A stretch of DNA of 64,000 nt from Flaccisagitta enflata (GCA_965153355.1 OZ231128.1:18104001-18168000), one strand, 5' to 3'; shown: positions 1-12,074, counted from the stretch's first letter. Translations and numbers: made by a program. Notes: generated by a model from the letters alone, not told the origin.

Positions 1-474
1 ATGCAATGAACCTTCACAACAAGTTTGAACAACATTGGTGACTCTTTACTACCCTTCCCCTATGTAAATTGCACAAGTCTAGGAATTAATATTACTAGCA
101 AAATACCCTAATATCTTCTAAACCAATACTCAGAATTATCCGAAATCTTGCAGGGGAGCTTTAATCACTACAATGAACTTCCAAAACAAGTTTAAACAAC
201 ATTGGTGAACCTTTACTACCCTTCCCCTATGTAAATTTCATAAGTCCAGGAATTAATATTACTACAAATATAATAGGCAAAGGGTATTAAATATTCATGA
301 ATGTTGTTGAAAGTTGGAACACAGGTTAGTAATGCCCTTAAAATAACACTGACCAAGTTTCATCAACATCTGAGTTGTGGTTCTCAAGTTTTTAAGGGTT
401 GACACAAACAACGACGACTCACTACACGATCAAGGCTATGTTATAGTCCTCGACGTAAACTGATCGTCGAGGAC
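1..474 (+). repeat. Hairpin family C element, right-hand part
   Basis: The stretch holds about two diverged units of an AT-rich repeat (shared words such as the 'cctatgtaaatt' and 'cttgcagggga' motifs), then an ACGACGAC tract near 410. It ends at about 444-474 in a hairpin with arms GTCCTCGACG and CGTCGAGGAC followed by AAAAA. The same order of parts occurs at 54.48-55.28 kb and, with a different tandem unit, at 28.3-30.15 kb. The left end lies outside the window. It is probably a non-autonomous mobile element with internal tandem repeats, but no transposase is visible. Confidence 0.6.
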
Positions 475-702
475 AAAAACATTCAACAATCCAAACAATA
501 AAGCAATCAAACTACCGACAAGTATTCCTTTCAGATATCAATCAATCTAACTGACTAACCAACTAGCAACCAATCTAATTCAAACGCAAATCCGACAAAT
601 TGGATGTCTACCCCAACATTCAAAGCCTGACGACATAAGCATCACACTGACCATGCCCACTTAGAACACATCAACCAACTAAAAAGTCCATCCCCAACTC
701 AC

Positions 703-1339
703 CTTGACATCGTTGAGAATGAGGACGTCCCTGCCGACTGGTAAGTCGTCGTCTGGTCTAAGATCAATAGCACCTTGGCGCCATTGAATGTACGGCATCG
801 GAGAACCCACGGCCACGCATTTCAACTCCACGTTACCGCCGGGCATCACCTAAGAGTGGAAAGTGAATAAACCATGAACAAAATTCAGGTTTTCTTTCAT
901 GTGAAAGGCTTCCGTAGGCTACAGAACTCCATTTTGCCAAGCAGTTGTTTTGGATGCATTGAAACGTTAAGACTTTGATTGTTAAGCTTTCTATGAAATA
1001 TTTATCAATTGACCTTAAAAACATTAGAAATTAAACATTAGAAATTCAACATCCGCTGGCTTTTAACATTTCTCATCTAACTTTGTTACCGGTTTACTTG
1101 AACATGCACTTACCACATCGTTCCAGGTTCTCACCTCATAAACTGGTTTCGGCGGAATGGAAAAGTGAGGTGGGACTCGACGCACGCGAACGTAGAGGCG
1201 GGCGGAATCGGAGTAGGCTGTACCGGCAGTGTTGGTCGCTTTGCACTCATATGTACCGTCATCACTCTCAACCGTCTGTAGATGTGTACATATGAGAAGA
1301 GGAGAGGATGATAAGGCATCAACGTCATCATCATCATCG

Positions 1340-1403
<64 letters not shown>

Positions 1404-3048
1404 TGTATCAAGTGACAACTCCTCATAAACAGTTATTATCATATGGTACATATAGTGACATATAGTTACATATTATTACATATTTCCCTTCTTTTAATAT
1501 ATATGACAGTAATGGAAATCAACTTAAAAACAAAGCGTGAGTTATGTACAATTTTAAATCACCTGTTGAATGACTAGCAGTCGGTTTTGCCCGGAAGTAG
1601 TGACGCTAATTCTATTGTCCTCAGCTGGGTAAATCGGGACCATATTTTTCATCCAAACAACCTACATGAGGAAAGAGGAAGACGCAAAGATACATGACAT
1701 GGCGCTGTTCATCAGTCCGTGTATATATCCCTACACATTTTTGTCCGATTTCCCCTGCGGCAGATAACGGGTGCGTATTGCGTATGGCATGAAATCATCG
1801 GAGGTGAATCCTTTTCGTCAAGCTGCTGAATCCGGTACAATTGTACGATTATCTGTGATCTTTTGTTTTCAAGACTTTTTAAGCGGTTTTTTAAATCAGG
1901 GTTAGGGGTGGGGTTAGGGTTGGGGACAGTTTTAGGGTTGGGGTTAGGGACAGGGTTAGCTTTAGGGCTAAGGGTTGGCTGAGTTTAATGTATTACGTCC
2001 CAAAGCTATTCGAATTAAATTCGCTCTGGCGGAGGATTCGGAAATAAAAACAAAATCGTGCAGGGAATCATTCATTTTGTCCCTGAATCCCACGGATTGG
2101 AATTTCGTTTGGTGGACTCTTCTCTCCATCATTCTCCCTACACTTAGCCCCACGTAAGCTGCAAGCGAGGGGTAATTGTATACATTGGGGCCCATATTAT
2201 ACTAGTCTTCCTCACTGTCAAATTGTCAATAGTTTTTCTTATCATTCAAATTATTTCCACCAGTTTAACTGCCCATCTTCCCGTCCTGCTGCGTTTTTTT
2301 TTCTTTCTTACAATCTATCTTGTTTTTTGAGTCTACCAACCTATAACTTTCAAAATAAAAGAATAAATTTCCTTATCTTCGTCGGTCATGTTCGAGTAAC
2401 CTCAACAGTCAACATTCTACATACCTCCGGCGGTGGATCTCCCTCGACGGCGCACATGAGATTGACATTTCTGCCCTTTTCCACGGCTTTGAGTTCGGGA
2501 TGTTCGATGATGCGCGGGAAGGAAGTCGGCACCTCGTCAGAGCCCAGAATCCTCAATGACGCAGACGCAGTCGCTTCGTCACCATTTCCATTGTCGGCGA
2601 CGCCTTGAAAAGCGTGTTTCGGATGACATTAGTTAAAAAGTTAAAGATCAACAAATTATTAAATCAAATCAAATCAGATCATCAGATGTTTATTGACGAA
2701 CAAACCAAACCAACAAGGCAATCGACAAACCATTATTTAAAGTGAACCAACGAACCAAACAACCAAACCAATAAAATATTCAACAAACTAATCAAACGAA
2801 CTTTCCAACCAACAAAATTACCAACCATATAACAAACCCCCTAATGACCAATCATACACTCGTACATTCGTAAGTAGCCTCATCTCTGCCGACTCGGAGT
2901 GGCTCAATCCGGAAGACGCTGCCCCCCTCCATTCCTTGCGTCATGTATCGACTATTCCGCACTTTCTTGCCATTCTTGCGCCACGTGAAGTACGGCGGCG
3001 GCGAACCGGAGGCCTTGCAAAAGAAACTCGCCACGCCGCCATCGACGC
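703..3048 (-). CDS. Lar: LAR-type receptor protein tyrosine phosphatase, Ig domains 1-3 (partial gene)
   Basis: Type I membrane receptor phosphatase of the LAR/PTPRD/PTPRF/PTPRS group, which acts in axon guidance and synapse formation. Five minus-strand exons join in frame at GT-AG sites: 2860-3048, 2425-2603, 1563-1661, 1135-1275 and 703-849. They encode Ig1 ([12 protein letters not shown], then [10 protein letters not shown]), Ig2 ([51 protein letters not shown]) and Ig3 ([39 protein letters not shown]). The Cys pairs and Trp residues of each Ig fold are present, and the linker and domain order are those of LAR. The signal peptide exon was not found. The rest of Ig3, the fibronectin repeats, the membrane span and the phosphatase domains would lie beyond position 1. 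It points away from the receptor gene at 13.2 kb. The family call is strong; which paralogue it is cannot be told. Confidence 0.93.
1322..1401. repeat. (CAT)n microsatellite
   Basis: About 26 CAT/CGT triplets lie in the LAR intron between the exons at 1135-1275 and 1563-1661, about 45 bp upstream of an acceptor site. They generate false poly-Asp, poly-Met and poly-Ser ORFs. Confidence 0.95.
1895..1975. repeat. GGTTAGGG-like degenerate repeat
   Basis: A short run of GTTAGGG/GGTTGGGG variants lies in a LAR intron. It resembles the larger arrays at 3.7-4.7 kb. Confidence 0.7.
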
Positions 3049-3201
3049 CTGCGTGTGGTAACAAACGTTATGCAATATTGTCGAGCTATGAAAAATCGGA
3101 CGTGTGAAGTGTGTACATTGTCCATATATGCCAATTTGCATGAGCTTTTTGTATTCTTTGACTTTAACCACATATAGTTCCTTTTTTAACAAAAGCTAGT
3201 A

Positions 3202-3378
3202 CAGTCGAACCCCGCTCTAACGGACCCGCCAGCAACGGAATCCCACCTAGAATAGATGCAAATTCATGGTCTTTCCAACTAGTTTTCTTTTACTTCTTAT
3301 ATTGGCAATAACAGAATCTCACTTATAAGAGATAAAAATAATTTGTCCCTTGAAATCCGTTGGAGCGGGGTTCATCTG
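3202..3378. mobile_element. MITE, TA target site, ~180 bp (copy 1 of 3)
   Basis: The terminal inverted repeats begin CAGTCGAACCCCGCTCTAAC on the left and, read inward from the right, CAGATGAACCCCGCTCCAAC. TA flanks both ends. The form fits a non-autonomous Tc1/mariner/pogo-type element. Related copies lie at 12318-12502 and 51210-51386. Confidence 0.85.
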
Positions 3379-3426
3379 TACATGTGTTATTCCTCACAAA
3401 AAATGAAGGCTAAAATTAGTTATAGA

Positions 3427-3690
3427 TGTCTCATGAGGGGAAGTGAGGGGTAGTGAGGGGTAGCTAGGGGTGGTCAAGAAGTGAAGGGTGGTTTGAAATT
3501 ATGTAGGGGTAGCGAGGGGTGGGAGGGGTAAAGCGAGGGGTGGGAGGGGTAAAGCGAGGGGTGGGAGGGGTAAAGCGAGGGGTGGGGAAAGGCGAGGGGT
3601 GGGGTGAGGGGTGAGGGGTGGGGTAAGGCGAGGGGTGGGGTGAGGGGTGGGGTAAGGCGAGGGGTGGGGTGGGGTGAGGGGTGGTTCGAG
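3427..3690. repeat. GAGGGGTGGGAGGGGTAAAGC minisatellite
   Basis: A G-rich array of GAGGGGTGG-type units, very asymmetric between strands. Confidence 0.9.
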
Positions 3691-3714
3691 GGGTAATGAA
3701 CTTTTAACTTTATA

Positions 3715-4170
3715 CAGCCCTTAACCTTAAACCTAACACAACCCTTAACCCTAAACTTAAAACTACCTCTAACCCTAAACCCAATACAACCCCCAACCCT
3801 AAACCCAACAACCCCTAACCCTAAACCCATTACAACCCCTAACCCTAAACCCAACACAACCCCTAACCTTAACTTTAACATTTATATCCAGCCCTAACAT
3901 TTATATCCAGCCCTAACCCTAATTAAATAAACACTAAACTCAACACAACCCCTAACCCTAAACCCAATACAACCCCTAACCCTAAACCCAACACAATCCC
4001 TAACCTTAACCTTAACATTTATATCCAGCGCTATTCCTAATTAAAAAAACACTAAACCCAACACAACCCTTAACCCTAAACCCAATACAACCCCTAACCT
4101 TAAACCCAACACAACCCCTAACCTTAATATTTATAACCAGCCCTAATCCTAACTAAAAAAACACAACCCA
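3715..4170. repeat. CCCTAAACCCAACACAACC array
   Basis: About 20-24 bp units built on CCCTAAAC. The array reads in the opposite sense to 4320-4680, so the two could pair as a long imperfect hairpin. The units are telomere-like but not exact (TTAGGG)n. Confidence 0.85.
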
Positions 4171-4319
4171 AACCTTTAATTTGAAATCATAACCCTGCAT
4201 AAATAACTTGTTTAAATAACCTGCATAAATAACCTGCATAAATGAAGTGCCTTTGTGGGAAAGGGTTTGGGTCTGTTTTAAGTTAGTCTTAATTAGGTTT
4301 AACATGAGGGACTAGACAT

Positions 4320-4680
4320 AAGTTAAGGGTTAGGGGTTGTGTTGGGTTTAGGGTTAGAGGTTGTCGGGTTTAGAGTTAAGGGTTGTGTTTGGTTTAGGGT
4401 TAGGGGTAGTGTTGGGTTTAGGGTTACAGGTAGTGTTGGGTTTAGGGTTAGGGTTGTGTTTGGTTTAAGGTTAAGGGTTGTGTTAGGTTTAGGGTTAGGG
4501 GTAATGTTGAGTTTAGGGTTAAAGGTAATGTTGGGTTTAAGTTTAGGGGTAATGTTGAGTTTAGGGTTAAGGGTTGTATTAGGTTTAGGGTTAAGGGTTG
4601 TGTTAGGGTTAGGGGTAATGTTGAGTTTAGGGTTAAGGGTTGTGTTGGGTTTAGGGTTAGGGGTTGTGTTGGGGTTAGGC
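4320..4680. repeat. GGGTTTAGGGTTAGGGGTTGTGTT array
   Basis: Inverted partner of the array at 3715-4170, with the same unit on the other strand. False repeat ORFs run through it on both strands. Confidence 0.88.
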
Positions 4681-4805
4681 AAATTTCAATTTGCTGAAGG
4701 TAAAAGGTTTTGTTTTACCACGAATGAAACATTTTACTTGCTGTGAGAAAAATGTTTATATATATATCTGTAAAATGTTTCTTTTCCCTAGGCTGTAAAT
4801 TAAAT

Positions 4806-5285
4806 GATAGTTGTGCATTTTCAGTTTTAACCACCACCCTCCCCCACCACCACCCTTTTTGGTTTTTTGAATTATGAAATTCCTTGAACTTAAAGGTATT
4901 GAGACTGCAATATGTAAATGAGATTTTTGTACTTTTTGTAAACTAGCAATTTTATCAAATTTTTGAAGTTTAAAAAAAAACCGAGGGGTAGACCCAGTGG
5001 TAGACCCGAAAGTAGACCGAGGGGTAGACCGAGGGGTAGGCCAAGAGGTAGACCCAGGGGTAGACCCAGGGGTAGACATTTTCATTTTAGTTTAAATAAT
5101 GCAATAATGGTTATGCATTTTATAAACAATTTCAGTTTGAACCACCACCCTCCCCCTCTACCACCCTTTTTGGTTTTTTGAATTATGAAATCCCTTGAAC
5201 TTAAAGGTATTGAGATTGCAATATGTAAATAAGATTTTTGTACTATTTGCAAACTAGCAATTTTATCAAATTTTTGAAGTAAAAA
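4806..5285. repeat. Direct repeat pair (~165 bp) around a GGGGTAGACC array
   Basis: The stretch from 4812 to about 4975 (TGCATTTTCAGTTT, the ACCACCACCCTCCCCC run, then ATTTTTGAAG) recurs at about 5113-5280 with few changes. A GGGGTAGACC minisatellite lies between the copies (4980-5080). Confidence 0.85.
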
Positions 5286-5299
5286 AAATAGCCGCAAAA

Positions 5300-5960
5300 G
5301 CGTTAGATGGTCAGCGGTACCCGTTGCCCCTTTGTGAGTGAATGTAGGTGTGAGATGGTTAGAGGGGCAGCGGCCCCGAAGGGGCCGATGACCTATGCTG
5401 TTTTTATTTGGGCCTCAAGGATGGAATTAGGGCCTGGAGGCTGGGATTGGGGCCTTGAGGCTTGGATTAGGGCCTTGAGGCTGGGATTTAGGGCCTTGAG
5501 GCTGGAATTTGAGCTTCGAGGCTGTGATTTCAGCTTCAAAGCTGAGGTTTGAGCTTCGAGGCTGGGATTTGAGCTTTGAGGTTGGGATTTGAGCTTCAGG
5601 GCAGGGATTTGAGCTCGGAAGCTGGTATTTGAGCTTCGAGGCTAGGATTTAAGCTTCAAGGCTGGGATTTGTGCCTTGAGACTGGGATTTGAGCTAGGCT
5701 GTAATTTGAGTCATAAGGCTGGGATTTGAGTCAAAAGATTGGAATATGAGCGATGAAGCTGGGATTTAAGCCATAAGGTTGGAATTTGAGCCTCTGGGAT
5801 TCAAGCTCGAGACTGTGATTTGGGCTTGAGGCTGCGATTTGAGCTTCGAAGCCAGGGGGGGGGGACGGAGAAGGAGGAGGAGAAGGAGGAGAAGAAGGAG
5901 GAGAAAATTTCTCCCTGTGTGAAAGCATAGGTCATCGACCCCTTCGGGGCCGCTGCCCAA
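5300..5960. mobile_element. Hairpin family B element with GCTGGGATTTGAG minisatellite
   Basis: A GC-rich head (5305-5396) ends in the hairpin GCGGCCCC GAA GGGGCCG and is followed by about twenty degenerate 20-22 bp units of the type TTGAGGCTGGGATTTGAGC. At 5927-5955 the head returns inverted (GACCCCTTCGGGGCCGCTGCC). A related head plus array is found at 60.33-61.11 kb and a head alone at 32.12-32.16 kb. Confidence 0.7.
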
Positions 5961-6135
5961 AGAAACGAGGGGTGGACCCAGGGGTGGACCCAGGGGTGGA
6001 CCCAGGGGTGGACCCAGGGATGGACCCAGGGGTGGACCCAGGGGTGGACCCAGGGGTAGACTGAGGGGTAGACTGAGGGGTAGACCGAGGGGTAGACCGA
6101 GGGGTGGGAGGGGTAAACCGAGGGGTGGGAGGGGT
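5940..6135. repeat. GGGGTGGACCCA minisatellite
   Basis: A tandem 12-bp unit that grades into GGGGTAGACCGA and GGGGTGGGA units. Confidence 0.9.
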
Positions 6136-6257
6136 AAACTGAGGGGTGGTCAATTTCAACCGAGGGGTGGGAGGGGTGGGGTGAGGGGTGGTCTCACCAC
6201 CCCTCGTCACACCCCTCCCACCCCTCGCTACCCTACATGAGACATCTTTAACTAATT

Positions 6258-7110
6258 CGATCCAAAATGAAACTCACAAAAACGCCCCCTCACCTATTTC
6301 ATCTTTGGGTCCGAGTGTTATCTGTGGTGGAGTATTAGAGGTTGTGGCAATTGAGATCATCCAAGTCAAACAACAACAAAGTGCGACGGCCAAACGGAGG
6401 AAAGACATTTGGTGTAAAAGGCCTGAAGGTGGCATTTGGAAGGCAGGACGGCGTCGCGGAGAAACAAAAAAAGATGTCGCCTTTTAAGGAAAAGGTGATT
6501 GAGGCGGCTAGGGATGACGCAACGACATCGGTCGACGAGGATGATGATAATGACGATACGTTTTGGATGCACGGGTTTGTGTACTACTTTTATGCTTTTG
6601 GTTTGTACATGGTCTAACAGTACTTGTTGATACCGGGGAGGATGAAGTTCATAGTTCGGAGTATGTTTATGTGAGTTCATTCAGTTGGCTTCAACAAGGC
6701 ACTAGCGGACTCGGCATATAGTTACATGTAGCTTCATTTTGATTGTGAGTCATTGGTGTGAATGAGGATGAAATGAATTGTAAAGAGTCGCGTATCATGG
6801 TCTCGAAATAAGACCCGGTAGTAATTTAGGCACAATTGTTAACATGATTCTGGAAAGAAAGGATGGGAAAGTGAAGTAGCCTGAACAGTGAAAAAGAGTT
6901 ATGAAAGTTCTAAAAAAGAAAGCGCGATTGAATATTGTCACTACTGTCGCAGAGGAAAGATGCCAAAACAATCAGTGGAACAACTGATTCCAAGTCTCCA
7001 TGGAGCCATAAATCATAATCATTTATGAACAGCTGATTCTAAAACTTCATGGAGCCATAATCATTTATGTCCATATTCGTCCGTTGCGTTGATCATGGGA
7101 CGACGAAACC
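6258..7110. other. Unassigned stretch
   Basis: It contains short overlapping ORFs (6188-6487 and 6342-6617) with no family that I recognise and no obvious splice context. I see no convincing gene here. Confidence 0.4.
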
Positions 7111-9554
7111 TACAGTACGAGTATCGAAGAACTGTAAAACTCTAGGGAAGCCATATCTGATAAACGGCTAGGATTCATTATTAAATTTTTTACCACATAA
7201 TGCACGTATAGGTCTACTATGTTGTTTAAGGTTTTGGAGCCATTCCAACAAATTCATTTTTTTTTCGCCAAAAATTTTTTTTTCAGTTTTTTGCTGATTT
7301 TGACCTCAAAAATAAGATTAAAAAAAAATTCTTTCATATGTATGTTAGTTAAACACATTTACACAAATTTCATTTTTTGCTGGGGATTTTCCGCAAATTT
7401 TTATAGCTATGGCACCCAAAACTCAAAAAACACAAAAAGTGGAATATTTCCTAAAGTTTTCAATAAAATTGCCTGATTTTTGGTGTGGTAGTAGTTTTAA
7501 GATTTACTAATATGTGTGCAAAATTTCAGCTCTTAAAATGAACTTTTGTTACAAATGTGAAATTTTGAATTTTTCACAAAATGCAATGTAGGACGATTTT
7601 TCATCAAAATTTTTTTTTTCAAATAAAAAATTCCGTCAATTGTTATTTTTTGATATAATTAATCACAAATTAAGAGTTTCTAAAAAAGTTTTTGAACTAG
7701 CTCTTTTAGAAAAAAAATTTTTTTCTCAAAATTTGCAAAAATGACCCATTTTTTGAGGTTGAATAAAAACTGTTCCTGTTATCCGATCATCTTAATTTTG
7801 GTGGAGTTGTTACCTGTTATCTACCTAACTTCACCTAAAATTTCTGCGACAAACGGTTCCGGAGATATTGACGTTCTGTCAGAGCAAAATCAAAAATTTG
7901 CATTTTGCCATTTGAGCTTGCATAAAATTTCATTTTTTCTTTCAGATACCTCCATTTTTGCTGAAGTTACTCAAGTTTAAGCATATATTCATATTCCAGA
8001 ATTTCACACTTGTCAGTCAAGCCGTTCTAGGGTTAGGATGATCCAAAGTTTCAAAAAATGCCAAATTTTTCAAAAAAACTACAATGAAAATTTTTCCAAA
8101 AAATTGAAAAAAAATCTGTTTTCAGGAGTTTTGGATCTGGGGAAATGAGTTATTTTCCTTTTGTTTTGATCCCCCCCTTGAAGATCATTTTTTGAGAAAT
8201 TTTTGCTTATTTTTTACCCAAAGATTTGGTTGAAAAATTGGTGTTTTTTGAAACTTTGGATCATCCTAACCCTAGAACGGCTTGACTGACAAGTGTGAAA
8301 TTCTGGAATATGAATATATGCTTAAACCTGAGTAACTTCAGCAAAAATGGAGGTATCTGAAAGAAAAAATGAAATTTTATGCAAGCTCAAAAATGGCCAA
8401 AATGCAAATTTTGCTGATTTTGCTCTGACAAAGTAACTTTGAACGTCAATATCTACGGAACCGTTTGTCGCAGTGAGCTGAAATTTTAGGTGAAGTTAGG
8501 GTAGATAACAGGTAACAACTCCACCAAAAATTAAGATGATCAGATAACAGGAACAGTTTTTATTCAACCTCAAAAAATGGGTCATTTTTGCAAATTTTGA
8601 GAAAAAAATTTTTTTTCAAAAAGAGCTAGTTCAAATTTTTTTTTAGAAACTCTTAATTTGTGATTAATTATATCAAAAAATAACAATTGACGGAATTTTT
8701 TATTTGAATAAAAAATTTTTGATGAAAAATTGTCCTACATTGCATTTTGTGAAAAATTCAAAATTTCACATTTGTGACAAAAATTCATTTTAAGAGCTGA
8801 AATTTTGCACACATATTAGTGAATCTTAAAACTATTACCACACCAAAAATCAGGCAATTTTGTTGAAAACTTTAGGAAATATTCCACTTTTTGTGTTTTT
8901 TGAGTTTTGGGTGCCATAGCTATAAAAATTGGCGGAAAATCCCCAGCAACAGAGATGCAGATTCCGCAAGCTGCCGCGTAGCAGAATTTTGTTCTAAAGA
9001 ACTGCCGCAGCTCTTACCTATTGTATATCTTTTCTTTCGTACTGTTTTCCATCTCTCAATTTAGTATTTTCTCTTCTTTTCTTTCCCTCTTTCTTTCATT
9101 TCGCTTATCCTGGCTAAATTCAATTCCAGTTTTCTTTCTTTCCTTGTTTCCTTCCCATCTTTTCTCCTATTTTTCCTCCCTCATTGCTTCTCCTTTCTAT
9201 TCCTGCCGCACCTGCCGCACCTTAAGACCTAGCCTGCCGCGTAGCATTGCTACTCTGCTACCAAGAATCTGCATCTCTGCCCAGCAAAAAATAAAATTTG
9301 TGTAAATGTGTTTAACTAACATACATATGAAAGAATTTTTTTTTAATCTTATTTTTGTGGTCAAAATCAGCAAAAAAACTGAAAAAAAATTTTTTGGCGA
9401 AAAAAAAATAAATTTGTTGGAATGGCTCCAAAACCTTAAACAACATAGTAGACCTAAAGGTGCATTATGTGGTAAAAAATTTGATAATGAATCCTAGCCG
9501 TTTAGCAGATATGGCTTCCCTAGAGTTTTACAGTTCTTCGATACTCGTACTGTA
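7111..9554. mobile_element. 2.4 kb palindromic element, TA target site
   Basis: The left arm starts TA-CAGTACGAGTATCGAAGAAC at 7111 and the right arm ends with its exact complement at 9554. TA flanks both ends, as in Tc1/mariner-type elements. The arms can be followed inward almost to a centre near 8150; the AGCCGTTCTAGGGTTAGGA words at about 8021 and their inverse at about 8265 still pair. The sequence is AT-rich and has no transposase. The right arm carries a 330-bp insertion (8950-9279) absent from the left. Both arms together form one very long potential hairpin. Confidence 0.85.
8950..9279. mobile_element. hAT-like non-autonomous insertion, 8-bp target duplication
   Basis: The termini are CAGAGATGCAGATTC and its inverse GAATCTGCATCTCTG. 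They are flanked by direct repeats CCCAGCAA at 8942-8949 and 9280-9287. The opposite arm of the host palindrome (about 7378-7390) carries one CCCAGCAA in inverse and no insert, so it shows the empty site. The 8-bp duplication and CAGAGATG end fit the hAT superfamily. Confidence 0.88.
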
Positions 9555-9936
9555 AGAAAAAGTGGGGGGGGGGGAAGAGAGGGAAAGAAGAACGATATAA
9601 GAATAATCAATGGCAACAATGACAAAAAAACAAATTGTGACAATCATACTCGTCAACCTAATGTTTCTTGACACAATGCTAGTTAAGAAGAAATAGGCAC
9701 AGCGGTCAAAAATCCACATCAAAGAGGGTGAAAAGCTATAATAACTCGTGCTTGGCAGACAAAGCCTCATATAATTCATCACGTAAATATCATATGCCAA
9801 CCATTCCTGTTGAAATGTCTAAGATTAGTTAATAGCCAACGTGGTGATCTTAAAGGCAAAGTTTATTATTGTTTCACAGAGTTTGGCTCAAACGAATTTC
9901 TCTTTTCTTTTTTTAGATCTCATCAGCGAGAGAGAA

Positions 9937-9939
<3 letters not shown>

Positions 9940-10001
<62 letters not shown>
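9940..10001. repeat. (CT)n microsatellite
   Basis: About 30 CT units. Confidence 0.97.
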
Positions 10002-10003
<2 letters not shown>

Positions 10004-10687
10004 ATGAGGCGGAGAAAAGTGGGTGCCGGGGGATGTAACAAGATCCTCAATCGGTCGAGGGTACAACGTAAATGAATGTCGGCCCTTTTATAAAATCAAA
10101 GATGCGTCCATCATCGTCACGGTGTCACGGAGAACCATCGTCAAACTGACAGTCACGCGAGGTGATACTGGCCCAAATGATGATAATGGGCTTGTTGGCT
10201 CCCGAAACACTGTCCCTACCATGTCCATTCCAAACCACTTTACTATTGTATATCCCGACTCATTCCTAATGCGTCGAGTGATCAAGAATTGGCATTTGGC
10301 AATGAGCATTCTTAAATCTGTCGCTTAAATCAAGGAAAGTGTAGATAGGATAAACTCCACCAGGAAGTGGATGTAAACGCGGGCAAACAAGAACTCTCAA
10401 CCGAAAAGTGCCCATACATTTCCATTGTTTAAAACTCTAAATTATCACGAACAAAGGGTTGATTTGAAGCAGCAGTCGGCGCGGGAGAAGATAATTCAAG
10501 ATAGAAAACAGAAAAGATAGCAAAACCCTCTCAAAATCCCTCCGCGACCCGATTAGGGTTGATGAAGAGGAGCTCGTAAACAGTTGATTGTGGGAATTGT
10601 CGGGGGGATTGCGTTTAGGATCGCTCGATAACAAGATCCCATCGGAACTGAAAAAAACTTGAGGGGAACATCTATTGCTTCTTGCTT

Positions 10688-10689
<2 letters not shown>

Positions 10690-10775
<86 letters not shown>
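10690..10775. repeat. (CT)n microsatellite
   Basis: About 42 CT units. The flanks from 9555 to 10944 hold no gene that I recognise; ORFs running into the CT tract are false. Confidence 0.97.
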
Positions 10776-10778
<3 letters not shown>

Positions 10779-10944
10779 AATATGAGAAGAGAAAGAGAAA
10801 GTAGGGATGCACTGAAATGTTAAACGCCTAAAGAGAGAAACAAAATTGCGCGCATTCACGCACGCACGCACACACGCAATTCTCAGGGGAGGGGTCAAGA
10901 AATAGTGTTACTATCTTGCTAATAAGTATATCACCATCTGCAAA

Positions 10945-11148
10945 AACAAGGCCGGATATACGGCTTCCCGAGTCGCGTGCGGGTGAGCAGGAGCCGTAAT
11001 TGAGATCACTTGATCATTTGGGCAGGAGCAGTGAGGCCAAAAATCGCAAAAACAAAAAAAAAGTAAAGTGTGACAAACGGACCGACCAACGGACAGACTG
11101 ACGGATTGACAAAGCGGGGTGTAGAGTCATGTAGCACGCAACTAAAAA
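10945..11148 (+). mobile_element. Hairpin family A element, nearly full length
   Basis: It starts AACAAGGCCGGATA, has a GGGCAGGAGCAGTG core and a GGACCGACCAACGGACAGAC tract, then GCGGGGTGTAG and a terminal imperfect hairpin (AGTCATG .. CACGCAACT) followed by TAAAAA. It aligns along its whole length with the inverted copy at 20614-20807. Confidence 0.8.
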
Positions 11149-12074
11149 TTAAAAACAACCAAATTTTGTCACTCCTGAACGAATAAAGCTACAATTATCA
11201 GATTGGTCGCATTTGAATGATTTCAAACAAATATTAAAAAAAGATTTTTTTTTGTTTAGGAGCAACACACTTAAGTTGATACTCATTTTCTTTATCAGCA
11301 AGATAGTTTTTGAACTTCATTGACCAATTTTGTGTCACATGATGCCTATTATGGATGTAGGGGAGAAAGATGCATAGGGCCTTCAGCCCCAATTTCACTG
11401 AGGTTCCATCAGAATTAAGGGCTCAAACACTTTTTCATCACCATCTCCAATCTCCATCAAAAAATGCAAGGTTCAAATATGTTTTGTCATCCCTTTTTGT
11501 TTGCCCCTCAATCATTTTTTTCCTGTTTATTTATCTTTTTTTTATTTCCATATTTCTCTACATGACCAATGTTTGACAACCCTGAAGGCCCTTGTCTCAC
11601 TCCCATGTCCCTTTTGATTCCCTCACAACCAAAAACCCTTTTCACCACTTCATCAGAAACCCTATCCCCATAATTATCATAAGGCAGATCTTAATTTTCC
11701 AAGTCGGAAAAGAGGGTGAGGAAAGATCGAGAGGAAAAATCGAGACTTGCATTTTATAATCACTTCGCTCAAAAAAACATTTATTGAATTAAGATTAAAA
11801 CCATAGCATTGGTTCTGACTTCGCACTCAAATCGATGTATGGGCGAAGGAAAAAAAGAAAAAGATCGAAATGGATATATATAAAAAGAATTGAAGGATCC
11901 ACGAGGTTAAATGGAAAAATGTGGAGTCAAGAAGTGGGATCGGTTATGGATTTAACCTTTCGGACCCTCTTCACCTGCCCATCCCCCTCCATTTCTTTCA
12001 TTTTTCAACAAGGTCTAAGAGACTAATGTCCGGATCGTATTATCAACCTTTAAGAAGTCAAATCTTTAGAGTAT
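11149..12074. other. Unassigned stretch
   Basis: AT-rich intergenic sequence with short ORFs only (11370-11576 and 11835-12026). No gene, RNA or repeat array was recognised. Confidence 0.4.

Larger units (their letters stand above)
3414..6257. mobile_element. Composite minisatellite element bounded by inverted repeats
   Basis: The left end (3414-3437) reads AATTAGTTATAGATGTCTCATG and its near-exact inverted copy lies at 6235-6257. Between them are G-rich minisatellites (3427-3690), C-rich and G-rich CCCTAA-like arrays in opposite orientations (3715-4170 and 4320-4680), a 165-bp direct repeat pair (about 4810-4975 and 5110-5280), GGGGTAGACC arrays, and a family B element (5300-5960). No coding sequence was recognised. 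It could be one fold-back transposon that collected satellites, or an inverted duplication around them. Confidence 0.6.

Noticed and set aside
1063-1465. Poly-Asp, poly-Met and poly-Ser ORFs across the CAT repeat
   Set aside because: They are the three frames of a (CAT)n microsatellite. The only coding part here is the LAR exon 1135-1275.
3715-4680. A chromosome end or fused telomeres
   Set aside because: Units are 20-24 bp with mixed CCCTAAAC and ACAACC parts, not exact TTAGGG, and genes lie on both sides.
3474-4746. 135-codon ORFs on both strands
   Set aside because: They are translations of G-rich and CCCTAA-like tandem arrays, with no gene-like composition.
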